From Epiperipatus broadwayi (lineage: Eukaryota > Onychophora > Udeonychophora > Euonychophora > Peripatidae): 64,000 bases of DNA. Under the pieces are notes generated by a model, which searched no databases, was not told where the DNA came from, and saw only the letters and a program-made list of their open reading frames with translations. Positions 25,400 to 40,269 of the stretch are shown here, piece by piece. Every line of letters begins with the position of its first letter. The first letter of the stretch is position 1. The stretch covers positions 75,001-139,000 of the forward strand of contig JAQFVV010006542.1 of the NCBI GenBank assembly GCA_028023455.1. Direction: 5' to 3'. The position numbers and the translations under genes are program-made.

Positions 25400-25640
25400 A
25401 TCAGTCTTCTCACATATTCAGAGTCAGTGTTTTTTTATGACAATGCAATGTAAGCAGCCATCAGAAGCGTACGGCCAGACTCCAGCTTTAGTCCAATGAA
25501 CATCACAATCTGCTTAATAAAAGTGATGCCTGCCTAATAACTTGAAACTGCCAAAAATATCTAACTGTCTTGAATAATACTATCATGAAATAGCAGTCAT
25601 AGGAACCTTTACAAAATCTCAAATCCAACCAGTTGGTAAA
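25400..25640 (-). pseudogene. Repeat-borne ORF fragment, copy 3
   Basis: On the minus strand VMFIGLKLESGRTLLMAA is followed by YIALS and a stop, aligning with VMFIDLKPILPNRIVMAM of the copy at 9,805-10,059. Upstream nucleotides also match the TGKTIYMYCHS part, with stops in frame. It is an old, non-functional copy of the same unidentified ORF. Confidence 0.4.
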
Positions 25641-26476
25641 AATTCACACAAACTAGTAAATAGCAAGAAGTCAACATGTTCCAAAATCCTATAGGTAATA
25701 AAGAACATTTTTTTAATTCAACTATTAATTTAAGTAGCCATTACTAATTTTGAAGCCTCCCAGAGTCAGTTAATAAATGAACTCTATAACTGCATAAAAT
25801 GAACTGTTGATGTATGTGTTTTGAATGCTTGTAATTAGTTTAATGGTGAATTATATTACTATTGTATATCTTATTATAATATGTGTGACTGGAGGTTATT
25901 ATAAATTATTGTTTAATTTATTTAATATTTTATAAAAGTAGTTTAAAATTTACAGTAATAAGTATTTAGCTAAAATAAATTGTCTTTAAAACTTAATAGT
26001 TGTTGGTCAATTTTTTCCCACTAATTAAAGCAGTAATGTATTTTGTTATTCTTTTGATTGAGCTAGTTGTGATTTTTTAGTCACTGAATTAGTTTGATCA
26101 TCATTCAGGGCATGTTAGTTCTCATAGCTAACTGGCACCTGGAGTTTACTCTGAAACAAAAAAGTGCTTTGAATGATAGGTGTTGAATTATACATCCGAG
26201 AAGATCTATGCCTTTGAAATATGGTCACAGTTATATGTATTTTAAATATAGCTCTGACTTGGGCATGGGCATCCTTTGGGTATTATGCTTCTCTGCCTAA
26301 GGGGCCAGTGTGGAGCAATATTTGAATTGCATTGGTGTAGATCAAATTTATAAATAATTGTATCATTTTTTTTTGTATAGAAGTCTTATAATTTTGCTTT
26401 CAAAAGTTTAGATTTTTATTTAAAGAGTCAAAGATCATCCTAGTCATTGTTCCCCAAGCGATCTACTACCCAATCT

Positions 26477-26478
<2 letters not shown>

Positions 26479-26560
<82 letters not shown>
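26479..26560. repeat. TA microsatellite, about 80 bp
   Basis: About 40 TA units are interrupted once by AGTA. Confidence 0.95.
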
Positions 26561-26562
<2 letters not shown>

Positions 26563-28107
26563 ACTGGACCATTACTTCCATGCAGAATTATGTTTCTAAT
26601 CTTGCACTGAGCATGAAGTGATCAAGATTTAACAGGGAAATAAATGGATACCAATTTAGCCGATTGACTGTACTCATAACATAATGGTACCTCCAGCTAA
26701 ACTGATAAACAGAGGGAATTGACAGAACTCTGCCAATTAAAAACCCCTTTAGTTAGAAACTTGAATGCTCAAATGTTTAGAACATATGGTAAGTACACAT
26801 CTTTGAAAAGTCTAGCTCTTGCACACCACTCCTAGTAAGAATAAAAATACATTTCTCCCCTCTTAGAAGGATAGGCAATACAATAGGTACAGCAGAGAAT
26901 GAGAATAAGATCTAATACCTGGTAGAGTGATAATCCATGTGGCTAGCTCAGTACACTCTACATTTAGGGTCTTTAATGTGTAAATTAAATGGTTATTATA
27001 GGTACGTGATTGATAAGGAAAGAGTACATTATGAAAACAAAACAAATTTAATATTATGATTAAATATTTATTTAATCCCAGATACCCACCACTGTCTCAT
27101 ACTTATAATGATATAATTAAAAAAAAACTAAATAATTAATTATTATCACAAACCCGTATATATATATATTTGATGCATTGAAATAGATAAAAATAAATAC
27201 AATTTTATATGAATAAGAATAATAATAAATTTCTAAAGCTATTTACAAGGTTTCTTAATGAATGGAAGTGGTCTGAGCTTTTTACCTTGTAGAAATAAGT
27301 TATACTTTGTGTGTGATTTGATATATGTTTCTCAGAAAAAAGATTTTCAGTTATACAGGCATATACTTCTACGTAGGTCTTTAAAACGTTTTTTATATAG
27401 TAAATATAATGGAAAATTATGCCTACATATATTTGCAATATGAAATATTTCACAAATTTTGTATTTTACATGTCAATAAGGTTGTGTTAACTCAGATACT
27501 CTAGGGCACTTAACATGAGGTGCTGTATCTACTTGCATTTCATGGCAGATAAGTTCATACACATGTATATATACATATAAAAAATTTCATGAGTAACAAC
27601 AAAAAAATAAAAAACAACAAAAAAAAAATGATTGCAGTCTTTGTTGAGAAATATGGAAATTTGGGATAAAGTAATGAATCAAAGATCTAAGTAAAAGCTA
27701 TGTTACTATACCTGTAATAACTGTAAAATCTAATATATACTAGTAACATTCTTTTTTTAATGATTAATGTAATAATAAAAAATATTTTTTCAACAGGAAA
27801 TATCAGCATTGATTAATTAACTATTTATAAAATATTTTAAAATAAACTTATGTAGGTGTCTTCATCTTCTATTGACTGGGTTTCTGAATGGATTTCAAGT
27901 AATTGGCTGGTCAATGAAGATTTTATATCATTGTGGAATAGGTAAGACAGCTTTTGTCATCATCATGGCTGGTTGGAACCGGCATAATCACATTTTAGTG
28001 ATTTGGACAGAGAGAAGGTAAGTGCACCAGCTGGTTGTCTACCCCATGGTCATTTTACTGGAACTTATGGTGAATTTCTTCATATTTTCTTCCTAGTATA
28101 ATGCAGC

Positions 28108-28215
<108 letters not shown>

Positions 28216-29422
28216 ATTTTCATCTGCTATATGGAATGATTAATCAGATCCATGAGAAAATAAAAGTTCTTAAAAGAACTGTATAATAGATTTTTCCTTA
28301 GGAAATATCAGTAATAATCTAGTCTGTATATGAATCTTTAAGTGGCTGGATGACTTGATAATTCCAGAGCCAAAGTAGTGAATGACCTAGACAGCATGAA
28401 TGCATAAGTCTGAATAAATCCCACAGCAATAGCTAAAACCTATCAATCCAACACATATAGAACCAATTCAGGTACCACCTTGAGAAGTATGAATCAGCCA
28501 ACCCTTTTATTTTAGCTTATCATTTAGATCATACACATTTCTTTCTATTTTTTCAATTAAATTCTAGATTTTAAGGTTTGATATAATGATTAGTTTCCAT
28601 CTTGAATACTCAGACCACTTGATTACACATATTAATTCAAAAGAATTTTATTTTATCTAAAAAAAAAATAGCATTTTAATTTTAATATTCATTATCAAAC
28701 ATTTTGCTTTTTGATTAGGTTTTTACCAAAGCAATTAACATTTTTTTTGATTATGGAATAATATTACAGTATTTTTTTTTTAAAAAATAATTAAACAAAA
28801 TAAAAAAAAAAAAAAGTATATTGGAACAATTATGTGATTTATTTGATCAATAAAGTTTTTCCTTCTCTGAATTTTTTAGAGAAAAGCAAAATACATAAAA
28901 TGACACATAATAAAAATATACAAAAAATAAAATAGATAAAAAAATACATGAGTTTATTAGATGTGTATTTGTGTACAATATTTCTCTGTTAATTGAATGG
29001 TTTATTTTAAATTGGTGTGTATGAGTATTCTATGCTCAGACCCAACTTTGATTATTAATATAGCACATTTATATATTCCGTGTTATTAATGTATACAAAT
29101 TCACATGAGTACCTGCTGTAATGTTCTTTACAGTAGACTTTGTGATGGACATTTGATAATGCCTCACACAATATATATTGTAAGGGTAGCTTACAATCCT
29201 ATTGAAACCAGCCTTTATTTATTCATCCACACTATCAAATCAAATCCATTTAAAACATAAACATAGCTAAGAGGTAGTTAAATATTTAACATCATTTTAT
29301 TTTGTGTAGAAATACCCATATACATACATGTGATAACTATTTGCCTTATTAAGTACAAAATTCAACAAATGTCACAATGAACTAATTTCTTGTTAAATGA
29401 GAAAATTAAACCAGTTAAATAA

Positions 29423-29462
29423 ATCCTTCCTATATATATATATATATATATATATATAGGAA

Positions 29463-29493
<31 letters not shown>
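29423..29493. repeat. Palindromic TA microsatellite
   Basis: ATCCTTCC, a TA run, then GGAAGGAT form a perfect inverted repeat (29,423-29,430 with 29,459-29,466). A second TA run extends to 29,493. The block can extrude as a cruciform. Confidence 0.9.
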
Positions 29494-29496
<3 letters not shown>

Positions 29497-31629
29497 CAAC
29501 AATGAGTTATTTATTAATGTGTTGAACATCACTAATAAAGACTTAGACTTATTAGCCATAGATGATCTAATGTCAAGCCAATCACTAGGTAAACAAGTAC
29601 AGAAGATAAAAGTAGAATTTCTTTACACAATTTTATATTTACTTACAGTCAATATCATGTGTGCAACAATAGACAGCTACAATTATAGAAAACAAAATAA
29701 AAATGCTTGTATACTAAACACTGGAAATTAAACCCAGTATAAAATCAAACCCAGTTCATTTCCATCATCTTTTGTTATTTTTCAAAGCTATAATAACTGC
29801 ACAAAGCCAACTTTTGAAGAATGAATGGTCAAATCAAAGAGAAAATGGAAGACTCATTTGAATATTCCAAATTATTCATATAACCTTCATAGCATAAAAT
29901 TATAAGAATATATAGTCACCATTTAAACTAAGAAAAGTTTGATTAATTCATGCAATTTGACAAAAGAACTGAATTAATTTTAAATAGATATTTAAAAATT
30001 AAAAACTACATTACTATTTGAACACAGAGAAAAGAGAAGTAAATCACTGCTAGCATACATATATATAAATGATAAAGTAACTTTTTTTTACATAAATTGT
30101 TAAGTGCCAAAAAATAAATTAAGAAAAAGTAAATCTATTTTAAACTGCTACACAATGTATTCCAGCAAAATTAATATTGCCATAGGCTGAATTGCTACAA
30201 TTCTACCATAGAAGCATGGTGATTTAACTTTCTTGCCTATAGAATGCCTAAAGTTACATCAAAAGTTCTACAGTAAGCATCTAAATGAATCCAGAAGGAA
30301 AGCAACTCTAAAAATGGAAACCACACCATTTCAAGGGCATTGCTGAAGAATTCTTATGGGTGATGAATGATTAATCAAAGGAGGATGATCCAAAGGGAAA
30401 TAGACTGTATTTATAAGAGAAATTATCACTAAGCTCAAGAAAAATAATCAAGATGAACTAATGAATGTTTTGGTTTATTGTATTATTATTATTTGTTTGT
30501 AAAAATTCTAGTTTTATTTATCTCCATACTTGGTATCTTAAACATGCTTAGAACTTGGAAGATTACATTATTATTGAAAGCAAAAAAGTAAAGAGGGGAT
30601 AATTTATTAAGTTAGACAAAATATTTTTTTATGTTAAATAAAGTGCAGGTCTTTCCTTCATAGTGACTTGACATTTGATCATCACCACTATTATAACATG
30701 GAATGAGTTAAGATTTTTTTAATACTATTCCATATTAAATACACCCATTACTACAGGACAGAGTTTGTATTTTATTTGTTAGTCATTAACTAACAAATAT
30801 TTATTTTTATTTTTTCAGTATGAATGATTAATCTTCCAGCATGGATGCTTATTCCTATCAACTTTAGGGAATTGTGCATACATAGCAGGGGTCCCCAAAA
30901 AGATGGAATGTCAATAACTGGAATTGAATGATAAGGCTATCATGGATATACTTATATAATATTTTTAATTAGTCAGCTTCATGGTCAATTTGATAACAGA
31001 TTTTTTTATTACTTTGCTTTGTAAATAATTAGTGTCTTGTTATGAACTTCTACCATGTGTTAAGGGTTAGAATAGTAAATATATTAATTATTAATATAGT
31101 AGAAATGCATTCTTGCCACATACAATTATAATTTTTTTTATCATGTTAAAGATGTTGTTAATTTGTTTTTTATTAGATTGGTCTCCAGTTTATCAAAATA
31201 TTTTACACCTTCACTCATCAACTTATAACCAGATATATAGACCCACACATACATTTTATTTTTATATGGTAATATAATATGATTGGATGGATCTTTAATT
31301 AAAACCTATATAGAGGTGTGGTAGTTGCTATATCTAGTATAAATTTACCCCTGAAGAGAGCCAAAGGCAAAATTGTTCCTAAGTTTAAATACTGAAGCAT
31401 AATGGGATCTGAAAGAGGATGAGATATGGATGAACTAACCCAAATTGTATCTAAATTTAATGTGTAAACTTAGAACTAGTCCACTAGAGGTAGATACAGT
31501 CATAGGTTAGGCAATTCATCATGTCATTAACACTAAGCTACCTAAAGACCCTAGGCCTGATCATAGTGAGATGCATCCCCCTCTTCTGCTTGAAAATCTG
31601 GACTGTTACAATATATATATATATATATT

Positions 31630-34600
31630 ATACCCTGCAAACAGGAGGATGACCCCTAGAAGATATGCCAAGTCTCTACATTAGGATATACTATGATTTT
31701 TATCTAGGTAGCATTTAATACTCTTATCATTTTCTCAACTATATTTAGTTAATATTAACAATTGTGAGATACACCTATCCTATTAACAAGATTACATACC
31801 TGTTAACATTAAATAAACATTAAAGTATTTACCCAATGTTATAAGAATGCCTAGACACTCCTCCTTATTTAGAATTCAAATACTCTCATGACTAACAATA
31901 ATACTTAAATATATTGGATATAACATCTCTAATCATGAAATTTAAATTAACCTATCCAATAAGTTGTATTGTTATTTTATAGTATAGTAATCTTTTATTA
32001 TTATTACTTTTATAATACTATCATTAATAACAACCTTAATAACAATAACATTCCAAGGAGATTTTAGGATTATCATTGATTTTACTTAACTATTTATACT
32101 ACCTATAAAATATCGAAAGGGATTTTACTTAACCCTATAGGTAGTGTGACATTTTAAAGATGACATAACATTTTTCTATAATTACAACTATATTACTATT
32201 TATTTTATGGTCTCTATTATTGAATAATAAATCACTATTTTTTATTTAAACTATAATCATTGCATTGAACTTTAAATAAAAACTAATTCCTAATATGATT
32301 TCTTAACAATAAATATACTTTATTACTTTTGCAATGTATTTGAGCGATGAATGATGTGATTAAAGCAGCTTGCAATAATTTACTATTCAATTTAATAAAT
32401 ATTTACCTAGATAATTGTGAAACAATATCTTATACTGAACCAATTTTTCTTCCAAATTTCAAATGATATTTTTGGTTAATATGCATATGGCAATTAATAC
32501 TTTTTGATGATGGTGTAGTGATGATGATCCCCTCATCCCAAATGCAACTTTAGGACCATAGTGTAACTTTAAAATATTAATTTTAATATCATCTTATGTA
32601 CAAAGTTTAATAATGCAATAGAATTAATAAATAAATTAACATAAAACAACAAAACATTTATACAACAATATAAGATACTCAAAAGAATTAGACATTTATT
32701 TTCATCTTGCTTGCAATGAGCTATTCAAAATAAAATTTCTTGATAATACAATCAAATATTATGTGATATTGAATTTTGTAACTTGTACTGCCAAATAATG
32801 TGTCTTAAACAATCGATCCCTTTTTTAATAGCATTCTTTTTTCATTAATTACACTTTATAAATTGTAATAAAAACAAAAAATTAAAAAAAACAACATGAA
32901 TTGATACTTTAATCTTAAGTGAAATAATTTTGTTATAATATTATGACCAATTACATTTTATCTGTGTTTATTTTATGATATTAGGCACTTGATCTCTCCC
33001 TTTACATTAGACTTAATTTTTTTATGGGTTTATCACTCAATGGTATCATAAACTATGATGAATACCTTTTATCTTTGCTTATATCCAATCTGAATATTTA
33101 TCTCTTCCTCCACTAATCTTTATTTACCATTCAGAATATTTGCTGAATGTATATAAGTCACAATTTAGTTCTAACTGTATCAAATAAAAAAAATATTTAT
33201 ACCAATCTGATTTAATAATTTATGTCATACTTTCTGATTTCAAATATCTATTTGTCTTAAGCTTGTATTATAAATAATGCTCTGGCAAAAATTAAAATTC
33301 TTTAACTATATTACAATGCTATCACAATATTAATAATTCAATATCAGATCAAATTTTAAACATCACCATTTGATATTTAATATTAGACTGGAACACAAGT
33401 ACACTCTCTTCTAATATCTTTCTTTACTATTTTTGTATGTATAATTTACTAGCTCATAACATATAGATCTTTATCTTAATAGTTTAGTGATATTCAATCA
33501 AATAAAATTTTATACACTTAATAGCATAGGTAAACAAATTGTGTTAATTATTGATTTCCTTATCTCTTGATTTATCCCCCCATATTAATAATTTTATTTT
33601 AAAAGGTGAACTTAACTCTATATACAAGTGTATCAAAAATACATAAATTTTATTAATATCTCAATTGTTCTTCTACCATTTTATGTGTCCTATTTGTCAT
33701 ATACCAATCTTCTTATTCCTTCTCCTCCTTTTATATTTATCTGAAAACTAGTAAAACTATGGAATTTTTAAGTCATGTTATCTACCAAGTTTACATTTCT
33801 TCCCCCCCCCAAAAAAAAAAAATTGCAGGTTATTTTTCATCTATGTGATACATTTTATTTAGCTCCATTTTATATTGATAATGCTGATCTTCATATTATT
33901 TTCAATGTATTCTTAAACATAATAAATGAAAATTTTTCAATATAGTTTGGATTTTCCTGGAAGATAATGTCACTGATCATGATTTATTTTACTTTTTTAT
34001 TTCTTTACATATTGATTTTTTTTCATCGACAGTCCTAATAATCAAATATTTTAATGTCCCAGAAATCGCTATAATTTTTTTCTTCATAAATATAATCCTT
34101 AGTCAGAATTTTCTGTTTTCATTGTACCCTATCTATGGTTTACCATAAGGTTCGCTGATGAGAATCTGTTTAATTTTTTTTTTTCTACTCACAAAATTTT
34201 TATTCAGAAAAACATTTCTAACTTGCATTTGAATGTTAATCACAGTTTCTAATACACAAATATTTGCATTTGGGTTTATTTTTAACTTAATTTCAATTAT
34301 CTTGATAATTATATCTTTAGCTTTGTTACAACTGATTTTTCTATTTTTCGTGTATCCATTCCATTTTAGTCTTTTATAAATATGATTGGATTTTGCTTAA
34401 TCCTACAATTACATATTAACATATTGCTCACAATTCCTTCCTTCTGTTTCGATATTTCTTGATAAAACATTGGTACACATATACATTTTTTTCTTTCCAT
34501 TGGTTTAACATTTTTCTAATATAACAATTTTAAAATATCTTAGTGAATTTATTGATTGTTGTTTTGAACCATTCATCTTACTGCAAATGTATTACTATAA

Positions 34601-36170
34601 AATTTAAAGTCCTTAAATTGATCATCTTTAATTACTTGTTTCTTTAAAAATAATAATAATGAGGAAAAACAAAAAAATTCAGCAAACTTTTGTTTCCAAA
34701 CAAAATAAAGCTCAGTTACTTAGTTTATAGTTTCCAATTTGTAACCTCTTTTATTCCTCCAAAAAAACTTTTTCCAACAAATATCCACTGCTTGTTTATG
34801 TACTTTAAATGGTGCATTTTCATTGGTTAATTTTCCCACTTCTTGCCTTCTAAATATTTAATGACTTGCTTTGAGCTGAACAATTTTTAAAAACAAATAT
34901 CTTTTTAAAATATTTATTAGTAATAAAAACACAATACCATTAGTGAATTTAATAAAACTACAAATTAAATCATTTTTATTTTATACAGATTAAATTCAAG
35001 ATTAATCCTATGAACTTTTAATCATAAAATTCCAAAAATGAATATTAATCATTTATTTTAGAAATTAATTTAATATTTCACCAGAAACAGTTATTGATAA
35101 ATAATCCCAAATGTGCACAGACTCTTTATCAAATTAGGTTTGAACTCCCTTATCATTTTAATGATTATCAGATGATTAGCAATTGGAAAATATTATTAAC
35201 TTATAGTTTTTTATTTTATCAATTAAATACCTTTAAAAATTAATATATAAACAAAATTTTTACTTTTATATTAGTTTAATTTAATTAAGTCCAAGTTCAA
35301 ATCGTAGTGTAATTAAAATAACTATTATTTTTTAATAGTTTAATAAGTGAATATTATTTTATTTTATAAAATTTAAAATTATGCATACTAAAGTTTACCC
35401 CCAATTTGTTTTTATAATAAGATGTATCAATAAAAAAGGCACTATTTCGCTTATTATTTCTAAATAATACATGGGCAATTTAAAAGTATTGCATTAAGTA
35501 ATGTTATAGATGACTATTTGATTTATTAGTCTGCATTATAGTGACATGTTTATTTCATGTTTAAAGAGGTTTATTTAAACTTCATTGTAAAAATATTTTA
35601 TATTGTTGGTTTTTCTTATTGAAGTTAGACTATGCTAAGTCTTTTCAAAAATAAATTTGTAAAATTTGTCAAAATTTATATTTTGGCATTTAATTATTTC
35701 ATATTTTGATTATTGATTGTTATAATTAAATATTACAAAGTATAAGATTATCATTATAAATTATTTATTAATACCATTTGTCCTGAGAAATGGAACAGAA
35801 CAATGAGTTAGTGTAGGGGATAGCAATATCGGTAATAAATGTGTATTATCGTTGTATATACTCATTTATTGCAAAATTCATTTCAAATTGGCACTTAAGA
35901 CTGATAAAAGTCAGTACTTATATAAATATGTTGTGAAGATAACAAAATAAATATAAATTAGGTTTTAATACAGGGATTTTCACATAGAAATCAACAAGAA
36001 AATAATTGGCTTTCTTTACTGTGTGAATTGGGGAAAATGGGGCAGATATTGTGATAATGAACTTAAAATAAATCCATACATGAAGGGAAGTTAGTTTAAT
36101 TATCACCTAACCATATCAGGCTCATATATAAACCCCTGTTAATGAAGTGAGAAGTTAGAAGAGAAATTTG
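31630..36170. other. AT-rich stretch, no gene recognised
   Basis: About 4.5 kb of very AT-rich sequence without a recognisable gene or complete element. It contains a C10/A11 homopolymer junction (about 33,803-33,823) and a 55-bp block (35,439-35,493) shared with 22,170-22,224. Confidence 0.5.
35439..35493. repeat. 55-bp block shared with 22.17 kb
   Basis: The block differs from 22,170-22,224 at two positions by eye and shows lower similarity beyond. Such high identity against a strongly diverged background indicates a younger insertion or conversion. Confidence 0.7.
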
Positions 36171-36179
36171 GAAAGCTGG

Positions 36180-36772
36180 AGGTTCTCATTTCTGATTATG
36201 AATGAAATAGTGGATTATAAAATGGAATTAAGCATGTTCTGGCTTCTATCAAAAATCTTCAGTCAAATCCTTGTGAATGTGTAATGCAGGAATTGGGATG
36301 ATTATTTAAAATGTATTTGCCTACTAGGCACAGAGGTTGGGTCAAATAGGTCAAGCAGTTGATAAATTATATAAATTTGTCTATGAATGAATCCATTGAT
36401 TTCCAGCTATTTAGTTACATTTAGGCATACATTGTCCAAAACTCTCCAATACTGCTTCATTTGTGATTAAAGAGCACCCATAAACCAGAGAGGCAGCTTG
36501 CATGGAAGCATATGCTACATTGACTCAGATGAGTGAAAGGAGAAATCAACAAGTAGAGGTCTTAAGCCTTTATTTTGAAATAGGTGATAAAGTGATGATA
36601 AAAACCCTTCATGTAAATGATCCAGGGAAATTTTATTTTGAAAAAATTCTACAATGTATATGAAGATCCTTTTTCAACTGTAGAATGTCAAAATAATAAA
36701 ACCTTTTGGGTTAATATAAGTCATGGAATAAAAGACACATATAATGTGCATACTTTAAAGCCTGCAGTATAG
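36180..36772 (+). mobile_element. Gypsy-type LTR retrotransposon integrase relic
   Basis: The plus-strand translation gives AYATLTQMSERRNQQVEV, then FEIGDKVMIK (about 36,573-36,602) and DPGKFYFEKI, then, after a frameshift near 36,655, IYEDPFSTVECQNN and finally YNVHTLKPAV before a stop at 36,770-36,772. The order 'GDKV..K, PGK, P/F, NVH.LKP' is characteristic of the C-terminal integrase region of Ty3/gypsy Pol. Upstream, weaker matches (SNTASFVIKEHP) fit the end of the integrase core. No LTR, RT or protease was found nearby. Frame breaks show it is dead. Confidence 0.55.
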
Positions 36773-38180
36773 AATGCAAAACATCATATATAACAATTCT
36801 ACAGTAGAGAGAAAATATATTTTGTATTAATTTTATTGTTCCTAGAATATTAAGTTATAATTCTGAATGAAAATAAATTTACATATTTCATGTGGGTTCA
36901 TTATATCATTGGATTTAAGAAATGGTTATTAGGAAGTGTTGCTAATGGGGAATAAAGACAAGGGAGAAAAAAAAAAAGAAAATGTAATGGAATGGGTATA
37001 AGATAGTCAAATAAGTAAAGAAGTCATGAAGATGCATATGTTCATTTCAATGACTTTCTAATGTGGGAAATATTATGACAGGAATTAGGATTTAAGATTC
37101 TTCACAAAGTTTAAATCTACTTTAGATAAAGTAAAATATTAAATAGATAAAGAATGGACAATTACAAAGTATGGACAGATTTGAAAGGTTTATTATATAG
37201 GAATGATATAAATTATATTTACAGCTTACTATTTTGTTTTATTAGTTTGCTTTGTTGTTATATAAAAATTTTATAAGATTAAGAATTATTTTTGGGGTAA
37301 AAATAAAATATTTAAAAAATGTTAATTATTGTATGTTTCAAAAATTAAAAAAAAAAATCCATTAATTCTTGTAATGCACGAAATTATCTAAGAATTTTGT
37401 TAATTGGTATTTGGTATGTAATTAATGATGAAACCTTGGTATTGAAAGAAAAGAAAAGATGAAAGTCATAAATAGATATAAATGTTATAATGGATTTATT
37501 ATCATTCTTAAGTTTTCTTTTATTTGCTTGTAATCTTATAGATTTTGGGGAGTTTTATACCAATGTGAGTCAAAATATTTTTTTTGTTGGAACTTTTGTT
37601 TACGTGTAAAAAAGCCTGTCCAGCACATTTTAAATTACACAAATAATACTTTATTTGTTAATACATGCCAACATTAATATTATCATTAAATAACAAACAT
37701 ATACATAATAAGCAAGCATCTGCTTGCTTATTTCAAATATAAAGTAAAATATTTTCATTACCAATTCTAATTACTTTGATCTAATAACAAGTTACATATT
37801 TTAAAATGTTAAATAAGTTTAAAAAAAAATACTTCTTTGAAAATCCTAGTAAAAGTTTTTTTCTTCAGATTATTTTTAATTGCAAACGTCTTTAAAAGTG
37901 TTTTTAGAAAGTGTTTTTGTTTCTAATTTTTGTCCATATCTTTAAAAAACTTTCTCAAATTTATTTAATTTCATTCAAAATTTATCTATTCTTCATCAAT
38001 ACTGCAAATGTTAACTATTTTTTTTTTATAGGCAATAGGTAGAAATTGACTTTCTTTCACTGCAAAATTAGTGATTGAGATATATTGTTTTCAATATATA
38101 ATACATTCTATTCACCAGCTAATTTCTTCCATCAGTCCTTAATATCATAATTTGTGAAATAAAAAGGAAGTACAATCTTT
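36773..38180. other. AT-rich stretch, no gene recognised
   Basis: This is sequence downstream of the gypsy relic. No LTR could be recognised and nothing else is visible. Confidence 0.5.
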
Positions 38181-38189
38181 ATATGACTG

Positions 38190-38530
38190 GCAGTGATTAT
38201 ATGTATGTGCTTCTTTACATATAGATGAATCAGCATATGTATAAAACCAGAGCACAGTAAGCTGCCTTATACTGAAATCTTTTGGTAAGCTATCTTATTA
38301 TAATCATGTTCATGCTACAGTAATATACTGACTTACTGACATTCTTGGAAAAGGTATATAACAGGTAAATGTTGGAGTAGTCAGTTTCATTTGGTCTCTA
38401 TAGTTTGATAGAATTCAGATAGGCAAGCAGTTTAGTGCATACATATAAGCTATGAACCACAGAAAAGGCAGCTATTACATCCACGTAAATTCAAACTCAA
38501 CCATTGTGAAACTAGCAGTAGTTGGCTTGC
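38190..38530. repeat. Interspersed repeat N2, copy 1
   Basis: Shares a series of blocks with 63,480-63,790: ACTGACTTACTGACATTCT against GACTGGCTTACTGTCATTT, a GTCTCTATA block, and CTATGAACCACAGAAAA against CTATGAACCACATAAAA. No ORF is shared. Same orientation, class unknown. Confidence 0.5.
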
Positions 38531-39149
38531 ACTTTATATTTTCTTTTCCTTTATAACTTAATAATTTTTGTCCCCTTTTTTTCAAACCCACTTTTTATAA
38601 TGTCTCTTGAAATTTGAAAATACAATAGTCTATTTATTATAATAACTAAGCAAGCTTTCTTTTATTTTGAACAAAAAAACAACAATTAAACAAATTCCTA
38701 ACTCTTTTTAATTCATACTAATCACAATCAATTTTTATCTAAAATTTTTCTTAATGCTGAAAACACAAACAGATTGTAAAATTTAAAATCAAAGTATATT
38801 ATTATAATTTTCATTTATCAAAAATAGTTTTAATTAAATAAAATAGTTTTACTTAATCGAATTAGAAATAGATAGAAATTTTTTTATAATTGTTATCTAT
38901 TATAAAATGAAAACTTAGATTTTTTTTTTTAATTATCAAAATCAGAATTAAGTAAAACATTAAATAAACCTTTTTTTTTAATGCTTTATTTAAAAATACA
39001 ATAATTTATAATAATTTTAAATATCAAAATTATTGTTTAAGCATTAATCTGTTATTCCAATATATATATATTAAATAAATATCTACAAAAAATTTATTTG
39101 GGTTCGTTTCTACTTTTTTTTTCAACTTTGTATATATACGCACACACAC

Positions 39150-39450
39150 ATTACTATGTTGTATGCTATGAGACATGGAAGAGGTAAATTATTCATGTAA
39201 TGATAATCTCAAGGAGATTCTAAAGAAGTGTAATGTCAATGGTTTTTATTGTGAAGATATAAAAATGAATAAACTAAATTGGAAAACTATAATTGCACAT
39301 AGTGCTGAACTTTTTCAGAAAGAAAACTTTTCTGTTGATCTAACTATAAGACAACAGAAAATGTCTCAGTTTCTCCTATATGTTGACATATTTTTGTTTC
39401 AAAGATTGGTTTGTATAGTCATTGCAGAATTCATTTTAAGATTTTAGAAT
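39150..39450 (+). mobile_element. 3' fragment of the zinc-finger-tail LINE
   Basis: This 90-codon open frame (39,175-39,447) is colinear with 21,020-21,270. It reads NLKEILKKCNVNGF, then WKTIIAHSAELFQKENFSVD, then MSQFLLYVDIFLFQRLVC. Intact relatives of this LINE end in a CxxCGRxCxSRxGLxSH-type finger; here Cys and His have been replaced (LLYVDIFLFQRLVC), so the finger is lost. The frame stays open only because the fragment is short. It is the C-terminal part of a LINE ORF2, not a host gene. Confidence 0.6.
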
Positions 39451-39735
39451 TTTTACTTTTTTTGTAAAAGATAAAAAGAAATAATAGGAATGACCACCTG
39501 AGTGGTGAGTTATCAGTTTTCTTTTGTGAAATAAAATTATAAAAAGAACGTTTTATATTTGAAAAATATTATGTAATATATACATAAAAAATGAAGAAAT
39601 GAGTATTGACTGGGGAGTTTCATTGTTTGTTTAAGTCCTGTATGGTACTAAGTGTTTTTCCAGTGGAAAGTTTGCAGGATAACAGAGAACTTTTTGACAG
39701 AGTGAAAAAAGGAACAGTTCATGATAATTAAATAG

Positions 39736-39770
39736 TATTATTATTATAATTGTTGTTGTTGTTGTTGTTG

Positions 39771-39801
<31 letters not shown>
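39736..39801. repeat. TTG/TTA trinucleotide microsatellite
   Basis: A TTG run of about eight units passes into a TTA run of about ten units. Confidence 0.95.
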
Positions 39802-39804
<3 letters not shown>

Positions 39805-40269
39805 AAAAAGAAAATCTATTTAAAATAAAATAAAATTTTTAAAAATAAAAAAATATATGCACATCATTTTTGTCATTACTATTGAATTCATTACCGATAA
39901 GTTCTAATTGCCCATATAAATATTTTCTCCTTCATAAATGTATGTGTAAAATGTACTCTAATAATAATATAAATATTTTTAGGTTTTGTTTTAGTATAGA
40001 AAAATATTGATTCTTTGTTTAAAATCAAAAGTAGTTAAATCATTATAATAATATACTGTTCTTCAAATGAATATTACATATATTGTATAATGTCTGTATA
40101 ATAAGCTCTTTCCTAGGAAAGAATTTATATATAAATCATTTTTAATTTCTTTGCCATAAACATTTTTTTTATGTATTTATGTTAATAAAAACCACTAATG
40201 TATAATAATAATAAAGTTACTTTATAAATAAATCTCCAGTGCAAATCTTCTTAAATATATTAAATAATG

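Noticed and set aside
31390-31620. Possible RT fragment (LPKDPRPDHSE-like reading) before a TA run
   Set aside because: Only one short stretch resembles the APGPDG region of LINE RTs, without the key Gly residues or any flanking motif.
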